A stretch of DNA of 64,000 bases, taken from Pyxicephalus adspersus (lineage: Eukaryota; Chordata; Amphibia; Anura; Pyxicephalidae). Location of the stretch: NCBI RefSeq assembly GCF_032062135.1, contig NC_092859.1, forward strand, positions 69,822,239-69,886,238, written 5' to 3'. The position numbers and the translations under genes are program-made. This document shows positions 12,201 to 22,315 of the stretch, piece after piece; the stretch's first letter is position 1, and each line of letters opens with the position of its first letter. Under the pieces are notes generated by a model. It made no database searches. It saw only the letters and a list, made by a program, of their open reading frames with translations, and was not told where the DNA came from.

Positions 12201-12800
12201 TGTCACAGATCAGCAGCACTGCTGATCTGGTACTTGTTGTTCTCCTGATAGTGTCTGACTGGCAGCAGCTGTTCCCACCTTGCTCTAGCTGCTCTGTTGG
12301 CTCTTGACTTAGGGGCGTTGCCGAGCCCTTCCTGCTAAATGATTCTCACCTGATTTTCTAGTCCCCACCCAGCTAGCCTGTCAGTCCCCCTATATATGCT
12401 GGGCTCGATCAGAAACTTATTGCCTCAGCAATAGGTGCTACTACCTGAGGTTCCTGTAAGCATTCGGATTCCAGTCTTATTTTCCTGTTCCTGACATTGG
12501 CTTGTCCTGTCCGTGCCTGTTCTCTGCCTGCCCTGACCCGGTCCTGTTTTCGGTTTTTGAATCTGCCTGTCGATTTAGTACTTTGCCTTTGGTTATCTTC
12601 AGCTGTCAGCTGCTACCTGCACGGGTGAGTCTGAGGGCCGCAACCTGGGTGCCGTTCGCAGAAAAGCCCAACACCCCTTGCGGGGTGCTCTGGTGAACAC
12701 CGGGCGGTACCTTAGACTCTGCACCACTGATATCAACTTGTCTAAACCTGCTGGTAGCACAGAGGGTCCACCTCCTGTTCAAGTGTCTGCGTTCTTGACA
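12201..12800 (+). mobile_element. Solo LTR of an LTR retrotransposon
   Basis: It begins TGTCACAG and ends GTTCTTGACA, so the termini carry the TG...CA dinucleotides and a perfect 5-bp inverted repeat (TGTCA/TGACA). The 5-bp sequence GTTAT lies directly on each side (12196-12200 and 12801-12805), a target duplication. The length is exactly 600 bp. No internal retroviral-type genes are next to it, so recombination between two LTRs has removed the rest of the element. Its GC content is well above that of the surroundings. A TATA box at 12391 sets the transcription direction as plus. A 5-bp duplication fits Gypsy-type elements, but I cannot assign the family without the internal region. Open frames inside it are not genes. 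Confidence 0.85.
12391..12398 (+). promoter_or_regulatory. TATA box of the solo LTR
   Basis: TATATATG follows a C-rich stretch 190 bp into the LTR, as expected for the U3/R promoter of an LTR retrotransposon on the plus strand. This solo LTR could still start transcription into the flanking DNA. Confidence 0.5.
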
Positions 12801-12954
12801 GTTATCAAGAATTCACATCATATCAATGCTTGATAAGAATGTGAGGTTATGTGTTTGAAAGTTGAATTGGAAACTGACCTTTAACACAATAATGATTCAA
12901 AACAAACTGGAAAAACTAGAGTTTTGCGTGGAGGAGTTGTCATAAAGTCAAGTA

Positions 12955-13994
12955 CCGTATTTTTCGCCGTATAAGACGCTCCGGAATATAAGACGCACCC
13001 AATTTTAAAGGAGGAAAATCTAGAAAAAAAGATTCTGAAAGATTATTCCCCTTCTGATCACTCATGTGCCANNNNNNNNNNNNNNNNNNNNNNNNNNNNN
13101 NNNNNNNNNNNNNNNNNNNNNNNNNNNNNNNNNNNNNNNNNNNNNNNNNNNNNNNNNNNNNNNNNNNNNNNNNNNNNNNNNNNNNNNNNNNNNNNNNNNN
13201 NNNNNNNNNNNNNNNNNNNNNNNNNNNNNNNNNNNNNNNNNNNNNNNNNNNNNNNNNNNNNNNNNNNNNNNNNNNNNNNNNNNNNNNNNNNNNNNNNNNN
13301 NNNNNNNNNNNNNNNNNNNNNNNNNNNNNNNNNNNNNNNNNNNNNNNNNNNNNNNNNNNNNNNNNNNNNNNNNNNNNNNNNNNNNNNNNNNNNNNNNNNN
13401 NNNNNNNNNNNNNNNNNNNNNNNNNNNNNNNNNNNNNNNNNNNNNNNNNNNNNNNNNNNNNNNNNNNNNNNNNNNNNNNNNNNNNNNNNNNNNNNNNNNN
13501 NNNNNNNNNNNNNNNNNNNNNNNNNNNNNNNNNNNNNNNNNNNNNNNNNNNNNNNNNNNNNNNNNNNNNNNNNNNNNNNNNNNNNNNNNNNNNNNNNNNN
13601 NNNNNNNNNNNNNNNNNNNNNNNNNNNNNNNNNNNNNNNNNNNNNNNNNNNNNNNNNNNNNNNNNNNNNNNNNNNNNNNNNNNNNNNNNNNNNNNNNNNN
13701 NNNNNNNNNNNNNNNNNNNNNNNNNNNNNNNNNNNNNNNNNNNNNNNNNNNNNNNNNNNNNNNNNNNNNNNNNNNNNNNNNNNNNNNNNNNNNNNNNNNN
13801 NNNNNNNNNNNNNNNNNNNNNNNNNNNNNNNNNNNNNNNNNNNNNNNNNNNNNNNNNNNNNNNNNNNNNNNNNNNNNNNNNNNNNNNNNNNNNNNNNNNN
13901 NNNNNNNNNNNNNNNNNNNNNNNNNNNNCCCCCCCCCCCCCCCCCCCCAGTTTAGGGGGAAGAAAAAGTGCGTCCTATACGGCGAAAAATACGG
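12955..13994. mobile_element. CCGTATTTTTCG palindromic MITE, copy 2 (contains gap)
   Basis: The left end CCGTATTTTTCGCCGTATAAG and the right end CTATACGGCGAAAAATACGG are inverted repeats. TA flanks each end (12953-12954 and 13995-13996). The first 117 bases are almost identical to copy 3 at 31152. The interior is missing (N at 13072-13928), and after the gap there is a run of 20 C (13929-13948) before the terminal inverted repeat. TA duplications fit Tc1/mariner-type or related transposases, but I do not assign the superfamily. Confidence 0.8.
13072..13928. other. Assembly gap (857 N)
   Basis: Unknown sequence lying wholly inside the palindromic MITE copy 2. Frames called across it are artefacts. 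Copies 1 and 3 of the same family have a GC-rich palindromic and minisatellite-bearing interior at this place, which would explain a failed assembly. Confidence 0.95.
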
Positions 13995-13996
13995 TA

Positions 13997-14330
13997 GATG
14001 TCAGAGACTGGTGGGCAGTTATGAAAAAATCCCAAGAGGGCAATACTAGTGTCTAAGGCTAAGGGGGCTTACTTTTTCACAGTTTTTGTGAATCTATTAC
14101 ATCCAATGTTATTTCTGTTGAATTTATATTTGAAATTAAAATCTTACTTGTTTTTTTTAAGTTAATCGCCTTAAGTTTATCTGTAAGCACTGTCCGAATG
14201 AAGATCTAGTGTTTTCTTGCTTAAATGTTGAAAAAGTCAAAATTTTTCATTTTACTTTATTTACCTGACTTAAATTACATTTTTTTTGTTTCTTAGAAAA
14301 AACATTTTTTTCTTACAAATATATATATAT
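13997..14330. other. AT-rich spacer ending in a short TA repeat
   Basis: No gene seen. It ends with TATATATATAT and a T run (14318-14337), which abuts the 3' end of the LINE that follows. Confidence 0.5.
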
Positions 14331-17075
14331 TTTTTTGAAATTGTGTTTTTATTGATAAATATTTCAACAGGATACAAAAAGGACAAAAGAAAGAAATACA
14401 AGGAAAAAAAAACACACACATAATAAAACTGTGAAATTGAGATATAACTTTTACAAACATTGAGGATTACAATAACCAATTCTCAAATACAACACGGCAT
14501 TCAAGCATCAAGGGGTATAGGGGTGGGAAAAGCAGGGTGTGGGCAATGTGACGTTATCAGGTAAGAAAAAAGCAAGGGGGGGTCATCCGGATGGGGTAGC
14601 ATAGTAATGATCCCAAGCCTCCCAGACCGTTTCAAACTTGGCCACTGTGTTTCTAAGGAGTGCTGTAAGGTATTCCATAAGGCGTATCTCTTGAATCCTT
14701 GTGTAGAGGTTTTCCATGGACGGAGGGGAAGCTGATTTCCATCTAGTGGGAATAAATGTGCGAGCTGCAATTAGGATATGAGATACTAGCTTCCGGGACA
14801 CTTTTGGCAATCCTAGAGAGGGTTGGCCTAGTAGATGTGAGAAGGGATCCAGACTCACAGGTTGCTGGGTCACAGCAGACAGCAGATCGTTAACTCGGGC
14901 CCAGTAAGCCTGGATAAGGGGGCAGAACCAGAATACATGTTCTTTTGTACCGCGATGGTTTTTACACCTCCAGCAGGTGGGATCAGCATTAGGGAACAAT
15001 CGGTGCAGTACCTCCGGCCTGTAATACCATCTGAGCAAAATTTTATACAGGTTCTCTTTATATAATGTACAAATAGAACTTCTATGTGCTGCCTCCCAAA
15101 TGTCAAGCCATTCTTCTGGGGTTAGAGACCGACCCAGAACTTCCTCCCATTTAAGCATGTATTTAAACTTATGTGAAGTTCCCTGAGTTGAAGCGTGCAG
15201 GAGGCGGTAAATGGAGGAAAAAGCACCTCTAGAAAAAGGGCCTTCCATACATAGCCTCTCAAATAAAGTTATGTCTGGGAATGTGGTTGCGGGTTGGAGT
15301 GACAGAATGTAGTGCCTTATTTGCAAATAGGCATAGAAAGAAGTACGGGGCAGTTCCACGCTATCACCCAATTCAGCAAAAGAGAGCAACCTTTTCTCAA
15401 TTGGATGTAGGACATGTCTGATTTGAAATAAACCTCTGTCCTTCCAGGGACCAGACATTGACCCAGATAGACTATCTGGTATCTGTGGAGTATGGATTAT
15501 GGAGGTTAGCCTCGAAGCTTGTGATGCTAGATCATATTTATGCCTGCAAGCCCTCCACACATTCCTTGTGAACACCATAGGTGCCTTTAAATCGGAGTCT
15601 GCTAACAGTAAGGAGGAGCTCCACAGCATAACATTGGGGTGTATAGGGGCTATCCATTCCTCTTCTAATTCCGCACAGATACTAGAAGGGTAAGGGGAGG
15701 TCCAAATTATAAGGTGCAGCAAATGAGCAGCTAGATAATATTTGTGAATATCGGGGGCCCCCAGTCCTCCTCTATCTCTGGGCGTACAAACAATGCTTTT
15801 GGCCACCCTATGTCTTTTATAGGCCCAGATGAAATGCAAAAAATTAGATTGGACTCTCTTCAATGCTTGGGATGGTATTCTGACCGGTAATGTCTCAAAT
15901 AGATATAGCAGCTTGGGTAGAAGCATCATCTTAACTGAGGCTATCCTGCCCAGCAGTGATAAAGGGTGATTCTTCCACTTATCCAGGAAGTTGTTCACCT
16001 CTCGAAACAGTGGAGGGAAATTGTGGGAGTACAATTGGGAGTAAGAGGGAGTAATTTGGGTCCCCAGGTACCAAAGGGAGCGCTCATGCCAAAAAAAGGA
16101 GAAGGAGCCTTGCAGGGTCTGCAACTCCGGCGAGGAGTTATAGAGGGGTAAAGCCTCCGTTTTGGTAGAATTCATTTTAAATCCCGAAACTTCCCCATAT
16201 ACTAGTAGCTCTTTCCACAGATTAGGAAGGGAAATGACCGGTTGGGATAGAGTCAGAAGGATATCGTCAGCATACAAAGAAAGCTTATATGCCTTCCCTT
16301 TCACGGGCACTCCGTGTATGTCCGGGTTGGATCGGATACAGGCCGCCAGGGGCTCAATGCATAAGGCGAAAAGCAGGGGTGACAATGGGCACCCTTGTCT
16401 TGTCCTATTCTTAATAGGAAACATGGCAGAGGAAGCGTGGGGCAATTTACCTGAGGCTGATGGAGTCGTATACAAAGACTCAATTGCCGTAACAAAGGGG
16501 CCAGTAAAGCCTATTTTGTTCAGAGTGGAAAACATAAAGGGCCAGCTCAGGCGATCAAACGCCTTCTCGGCATCCAAGCTGAGTACTAAGGTCGGGGCTT
16601 TCCGTTTATTAACAATATCAATAATGTTGATTACCCTCCTAGTATTATCACTTGCCTGTCTATATGGGATGAAGCCCGTTTGATCCCCATGGATGAGAGA
16701 TGGAAGGAACTTAGACAATCTGGAGGCCAGGATCTTTGTGAAAATGTTTGTCAGAGTTTAAAAGGGTTATTGGTCTGTAGCTCGAGCAATCCATTGGGTC
16801 TTTGCCCGGCTTTGGTATCACTGTAATATGTGAGGCCATCATAGATGGGGGGATCGGTTTGCCCTCCAGGAAATCATTAAATAGACTCAAAAGATACGTG
16901 GTGAGTTCCGGTAGGAACGTTTTGTAGTATAGATAAGGTAGACCGTCTGGGCCCGGAGCTTTAGAGGATGGTAGTTGAGTAATAATTTGTGTGAGTTCCT
17001 CTTCCGTGATGGGCTTATTAAGTTGCTCCAGGTACTCTGGCTTGATCCTAGGGAGGGCCACCCGGATAAATAGTT
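14331..17075 (-). mobile_element. L1-like LINE, 5'-truncated
   Basis: A non-LTR retrotransposon of the L1 superfamily on the minus strand, about 2.7 kb. The 3' end (low coordinates) has a CAATAAAAA polyadenylation-signal region followed by an A-rich tail next to a TA-rich target. It keeps the reverse transcriptase and C-terminal domains of ORF2 (14583-17061) and a 3' untranslated region of about 250 bp. The endonuclease and ORF1 are absent, as expected from incomplete target-primed reverse transcription. The 5' boundary is near 17062-17080. I could not identify a target duplication with confidence. Confidence 0.85.
14583..17061 (-). pseudogene. L1-like ORF2: reverse transcriptase and C-terminal domain, one frameshift
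   Basis: Encodes the reverse transcriptase and C-terminal part of L1 ORF2p, which copies the element's RNA into DNA at a nicked target. The first part (17061-about 16735) holds the fingers motifs SSKAPGPDGLP and SYRPITLLNSD. A single frameshift near 16711-16740 leads into a 711-codon open stretch (16718-14583). In that stretch I see LSLDAEKAFD (residues 46-55), the RQGCPLSPLLFAL motif (107-119) and the catalytic YADD (149-152), all intact. Near the end is a zinc-knuckle-like CWRCKNHRGTKEHVFWFC. The endonuclease domain is missing because of 5' truncation. The long surviving frame implies a young insertion. Plus-strand frames across this interval are shadows. Confidence 0.85.
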
Positions 17076-18771
17076 TTTTAATCCTAACTATTATACTAGT
17101 ATAAAACCACTATACATTCCCTCTAAAGCACATCATTTTAAAGACAGTAAACACTTTGCTATGTGCTTATGTATTTTAAGCTATTTGGCTAAATATACCC
17201 TTTGAGTTTATGTGTAAAAGGGATGCTGGCATTTGTATGTAGCATAAGTACATGTATGACTCATAGGTCTAATTAACTAATGTCCATGAAAAAACAACCC
17301 TAACAAAACATTTTTTGCTTTTTTCTTGCAAATAAAAAATATTGTTTGTGTTTATACAAGTACAATCCAGGCTGTTTGTCAAATATCTTTGCCTCAAATC
17401 ATTGTAGTTACCTGGTAATGCTGTAGATTAGTTGTTTTGGCTGTTTTTGTTAATATGGTTCAGTGTTTCCCTTTCCAGCCCAGCAACTCGGCTAAGGTTT
17501 GGAAGGTGTTTAGGGATGTTACCCAGTCTAACTTGCTGTGAATCCTGACACTCTGAAATGTCCACTTCAATTGCGCAGCATCTTTATGAACTACCGGTAA
17601 TAAATGTACACACTCTGGACACAGAAGAATCCTGGGATAAATATTTTGTCTTTTAGCAATGAGAAAAGAATATGCATTTGTGGGAGGCTAATGAGAGTGT
17701 CTGCTGACTGCATTCAAAACCACTTCTTTGCCATGGTTTATATGAAGAGTATAATGTTGAAGCTAAGGGAGCCTATACTAAGACAGAGGTATTTATTTTA
17801 TGGGTCCAATTTTGTGTTGGCTTTCCTTAAAGGGGCTGGAAGCTTTGGGTCAGATTTAATCATTTTTGTTTTATAGCTAATAAACATGTGTCTAATAATA
17901 AAACTAATATTGGTGACGCCTCCAATTATGCCCACAGTTAGTAAAAAAAAGGTAAGCAGAAGTACTTTATGCCTGTTTGAACATGAATTGAAGCTGCTTT
18001 ACAAATCTACCCTTTGCGTTCTATTCCAGAATAAGCAGCTGTTAATCTCCCAAATTAAGGTATTTTTTGTATTGTATTGTATTGTCTATATAAATTCTGC
18101 AATGACAGTTCTTGAGCTTAGTCAAGAGGAGATGAGCTCTCCTAAAAGTTCACCTGAGGTGAGTGAGACTTTGCTGGTGCTGGTGCTACCTAGTAGTTCA
18201 GATTTAAAAATGTTCTTGGGGAACGAAAATATACATTTTTGTAAAATAAAAAAAGTGTCAGTATGTTAGGTATATACAAAGTATTAGAATGGTAGTGTGC
18301 TTTCATACCCTAATCTGTGCCTACAACAGTGACAGCTGTCGTTTGTTTACAGTTGGCAAATAGGCTCTTTTGGACCATTGCACTACTTAATTTTTTGCCA
18401 GACCAATGCATTCATTTTTTTTATATATACATGTCAAAATGTGCATTTTTAAAATGAAATTTGCATTTTTCACCTAATTTAGAAATTCTTAAAAATTCCC
18501 CAAACTTTCAGAGCAGCAGAGAACCTATAGAAAAAAAACACATTTTTATATTTTAAAATGATTGCACAAGCTGTATACCAACCCTATACATTTAGTGAAA
18601 AATACATTAAACATAAGTTGCACACAAACATAATACAGTCCTTAAGAAAGAACTAAACTAAAAACTTCAAAAAATAAATAAATAAATACACTTACCTTCA
18701 ATCCTATTCTTCCTTGAGTAGAGACATTTAGGGGGGTATATGATCACCCTGTATGAAAACGGTCCATTTAG
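17076..18771. other. AT-rich non-coding DNA
   Basis: No gene recognised. There is a short pentanucleotide repeat (GTATT, about four units) near 18067-18088. A 127-codon plus-strand frame at 17886-18269 has no known domain and an AT-driven composition. Confidence 0.5.
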
Positions 18772-19196
18772 AAAACTCTCTTCCCCATTATTCACTTTGC
18801 GATCATTACAAAGAACAAGAGGGCACCCTTTGCAGAGAAAAAGAAGTTTAAGCTCCGGATAAGGAAGGGATTCTTCACTGTAAGGTCTGTGAAAATGTGG
18901 AATCCGCTCCCTCAGGAAGTAGTTTCAGCAACTACTATAGATTGCTTTAAGAAAAAGCTGGATATTTTTCTAGAAGCACAGAATATAACTGGGTATTAAG
19001 GCTTTCAAGTAAAAATAACAGTGACTGTTGATCCAGGGAACATCTGATTGCCTCATGGAATCGGGAAGGAATTCTTTTCCCCTGTTGAAGCAAATTGTAC
19101 CAGGGTTTTTTTGCCCTCCTCTGGACCAACTATGTATTATAGGTTTTATTATCTGGGATATGTTTATTTCTCTAGTGGTTGAACTTGATGGACTTA
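18772..19196 (+). pseudogene. CR1-like LINE: ORF2 tail and 3' UTR
   Basis: An open frame of 75 codons (18772-18999) contains RKGFFTVRSVKMWNPLPQE, then VVSA...FKKKLDIFLE, then a stop. The order 'R-K-x-F-F..R-V..WN.LP.EVV.A....FK..LD' is the pattern I know from the last residues of CR1/L2-type LINE ORF2 proteins. The following 3' region includes a 'GTTGAACTTGATGGAC' block and continues after an inserted MITE into a 'TCTTTTTTCAACCTAACCTA' block. It is 5'-truncated and cannot move. The family assignment is by pattern only. Confidence 0.5.
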
Positions 19197-19976
19197 CCGT
19201 ATTTTTCGGACTATAAGACGCACTTTTTCTTCCCCAAAACTGGGGGGGAAAAGTGGGTGCGTCTTATACACCGAATACATGTTAAATATAATTTAAAAAA
19301 ATCATACTCATCCGATACCGCGATCCCGCGATGCTGCGTGCTTCTTCTCCTCGCTCTCCTCCCGGCTGCAGCGCGTGTCTCCTCCTCCTCTGAGCGAGGA
19401 GAAGCCGACACGCATACCCCAGCGATCCCATAAGCAGGCTGATCCAGCCTGCTTACCGGATCGCGAGGGCACGTGTGCCGGCTTCTCCTCGCTCAGAGGA
19501 GGAGACGCGCTGCAGCCAGGAGGAGAGCCAGGAGAAGCCGACACCCGTGCCCCCGCGATCTCATAAGCAGGCTGGATCAGCCTGCTTACGGGATCGCTGG
19601 GGTATGCGTGTCGGCTTCTCCTCGCTCAGAGGAGGAGGGGACACGCGCTGCAGCCAGGAGGAGAGCGAGGAGAAGAAGAAGCCCACAGCATCGCGGGATC
19701 GGGTGAGTATGATTTTTTGGCACAGGGTGATCAGAAGGGGATACATTGTGTCAATGTATCCCCTTCTAATCACTCTGTGTCAATGTATCCCCTTCTGATC
19801 ACTCTGTGTCAGAGTGATTAGAAGGGGATACATTGACACAGAGTGATTAGAAGGCGATACATTGACACAGAGTGATTTTTTAGTATTTTGTTCAGAATCT
19901 TTTTTTTCTAGGTTTTTCTCCTTTAAAATTGGGTGCGTCTTATAGGCCGGAGCGTCTTATAGTCCGAAAAATACGG
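19197..19976. mobile_element. CCGTATTTTTCG palindromic MITE, copy 1 (complete, CpG-rich)
   Basis: A 780-bp foldback element flanked by TA (19195-19196 and 19977-19978). The ends are CCGTATTTTTCGGACTATAAG and CTTATAGTCCGAAAAATACGG. The inverted symmetry extends inward to a very GC- and CpG-rich core (about 19318-19706) built of inverted blocks containing GGCTTCTCCTCGCTCAGAGG, GCTGCAGC and AAGCAGGCTG. It also holds a cluster of inverted and direct minisatellite units of the CCCCTTCTGATCACTCTGTG type (19728-19882). All open frames inside (19179-19798, both strands) are shadows of this symmetry. It is inserted into the 3' region of the CR1-like LINE. Confidence 0.85.
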
Positions 19977-20013
19977 TATGTCTTTTTTCAACCTAACCTA
20001 CTATGTAACTAAA
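19977..20013 (+). repeat. Continuation of the CR1-like 3' region
   Basis: TATGTCTTTTTTCAACCTAA and the following bases complete the LINE 3' region interrupted by the MITE. Removing the insertion and one TA joins 'GATGGACT' to 'TATGTC' seamlessly. Confidence 0.6.
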
Positions 20014-20032
20014 CCACTAATGTACCGTCAAA

Positions 20033-20085
20033 AGTTACTGTACCCCTGTGGAAGCTCTTAGCGGGGGAAGCGCGTCGGGTATTCT
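20033..20085 (+). repeat. Repeat fragment with 'CCTGTGGAAGC...GCGCGTCGGG' core
   Basis: CCCCTGTGGAAGCTCTTAGC followed by GGGGGAAGCGCGTCGGGT resembles a sequence I recall as widespread in frog genomes, with a CCTGAGGAAGC...GCGAAACGCGTCGGG type consensus. That pattern resembles the CUGANGA...GAAA core of hammerhead ribozymes found in Penelope-like retroelements, but this copy has lost key positions. The element boundaries were not found. The link is tentative. Confidence 0.3.
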
Positions 20086-20090
20086 CCGGA

Positions 20091-22024
20091 ACGTTTGCTT
20101 ACCACAGATCTCCAGATTACAGTCTGGATTTGTTGACTATTAATAATTACTCGTCATTAGTTGTTGACTGTATAGTGCCATTGTGGATGGCCATTTCAGA
20201 AGATCACTTAATCCTAAGCATCTAAATTGTACCTTTGAGAAGCATTGTATTTTCAATACATTAACCATGCCCCTCTGCGTTGTCTTACTTAGAGACAACA
20301 TATCTACTTGTCTTTGGTTTTTATTGCTGTTTGTGTCTTTGTTGGTTAAATCCCCCTAAATTTCTATTTTGGAAGGATGTCTCCCCTCATTTCTTGTCCT
20401 GGTGTCACATTATAGGAATTTGCAAAGGCCTGCAATTTGGTTGAAGTTGTAGCTCCAGACTGGGACCAAATATATAGTTGTACTTAATTATTGCAGCATT
20501 TTAAGCACATATGTATTTAGGTGCTGGGAATAAAAAAAGTATAGCTGCATATGGGGAAAGTATTTTTTAAAAAGTCTTGAGACGTACTTTTAGGTTCACA
20601 ATTTGAAAAAAGGGGTTATTAAAAGAGTGCCTACAGGGCCTTTCTTATGAATATATGGTAATTAACCTACATAATATCCTCCAGCTGATGGGTGTGGAAC
20701 TATGAGCAGGCCAATCAAAGGAAGACTGCCATCCCAGTACAGAGCCGTAAAGCATGTAGCTGAAAATCACTTGGTATCTGACCCTGGCCTTGTAGCAATA
20801 TCCTGTCATACATATCACCATTGTTTTTATACAGGGTGTTTCCGTCTTGTAGATTCACACAAAACCACATCTTTGCCTAGGAGACCACTGACATTTCCAT
20901 CCTGTTCTGATTAGGTAAATAAATGGATATGAAAAAATGAGATATATATAAAAGCAGGTGGCAAAACAACTAGGGGTGAGCTGAGTTTTTTTCAGACAGC
21001 AGAAGCAGTTTCCATAGTAACCTCAGGTGTATTTTTATAAGTCACTATATTTATAAAAATCAAATTCACTGTAACCAATCTGTTTCATTTCTTCCTCCTC
21101 TGCTTCTAAAATAAAGCTCACGATAACACGGATACCTAATGAAACACAAATCATGCACAACAGACCTGTAGAATTATGACAATATTTCAGAAGATTAGAA
21201 GAATGTTATGAACCAAAACGTGTCTATATTTAGCAAGTTATCTTGTGTGATTTGTAATAGACTGGAGTTTAGAGGGTGTGTTAGGTTCAATTAACTTCAG
21301 GTGAAAAAGCAATTGGGTGTAAGAAAAACAAAAAGAAACCACACCTATGGATTTGTCCTGTTTTGTAATCTATCTGACACTGTCTAGTGTTAAAAAAAAC
21401 TTAGTTTAGACTTTCCAAAGGCTTGTTTGGAGGCTTTATTTTCAGCATTTACTACAACAAAGCCAGACCTCGTTAAAATAAATGTTATTGCAATGTTGTG
21501 CACAACTAAGCGTCTTTTAGATGGTCAAAGCACCCAAAAGTTCATATTTCATTTATGTATGGGATCTGATCACCTTAATGACTTATGATAGATATTTGAA
21601 ATCTTTCATTGACTTCACTGTTCAACCATTTGAAATGGAGTCTACGACACAATTTACAAGTATGTGAACCAACACACTGTAATATATGAGGTTATTGTGC
21701 CATTATTTTTAAGACTGTCACCTACAGTGTATGCCCTAGAGTAGTATTTTCAAAATGGCTTCCCCTAAGTGTCCTGCTAATTTGAAGTAACAGAAGCAGA
21801 AATAAAACACGTAATATATGCAATGTAATATACTATTTAGTTACTATTTAATTTAGGACTATTGTGTTTAGTGCGTATGTGTATTCTGTTATAATGTCCT
21901 ATTATAAGGCTACCTTCTGTTATCCTGCAAAAGATAGGGGAACTGTTTCTGTCCTACCACCCATTTCTAGAATCTCTGCTCTTGTGCAGAGCAAGGATGC
22001 TGGGAAATCTTTACTTCTGACACA
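20091..22024. other. Non-coding DNA
   Basis: No gene recognised. The first 300 bp may belong to the repeat carrying the core at 20033. The small frame 20702-20914 has no domain. Confidence 0.45.
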
Positions 22025-22032
22025 CTTTAGAG

Positions 22033-22307
22033 CAGTGGTCCCCAACCTTTTGAAGCTCACGGACCATCAAATGCAACGACTCTAGACCGCGCATGTGCGG
22101 GGAGCCATATGTCACCCAAAGAGGAAGAAACCTCCTCCCAGAATGATGTCATGATGCAGAACCCGCCCACTCTTCCATCGCAGGTCTAGCCTTGGTCCAG
22201 AGACAAAACCCTGCCCTGAGCCTGCGATCCATATGGGAGACAGGGTCCATGGCACGGCCAGTGCGCCCCCCCAAGCGGGGTCCTTCTCCTGACTTTGGGG
22301 ACCCCTG
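22033..22307. mobile_element. hAT-type MITE with exact 8-bp target duplication
   Basis: It starts CAGTGGTCCCCAACC and ends GGGGACCCCTG. CTTTAGAG lies on both sides (22025-22032 and 22308-22315), an exact 8-bp duplication, which is the signature of hAT transposases. It is 275 bp long and more GC-rich than the surroundings. A related copy lies at 51511. Frames on the minus strand (22149-22419) are chance. Confidence 0.85.
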
Positions 22308-22315
22308 CTTTAGAG

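Noticed and set aside
13064..14056. Two long plus-strand open frames
   Set aside because: They consist of the N gap and a C run; there is no sequence to support a protein.
17886..18269. 127-codon plus-strand open frame, ending near a GTGAGT
   Set aside because: Hydrophobic and AT-driven, no recognisable domain, and no strong acceptor paired with the possible donor at about 18159.
19179..19798. Overlapping Ser/Arg-rich open frames on both strands
   Set aside because: They are shadows of the GC-rich palindromic core of a MITE; similar peptides appear on both strands because the DNA is self-complementary.
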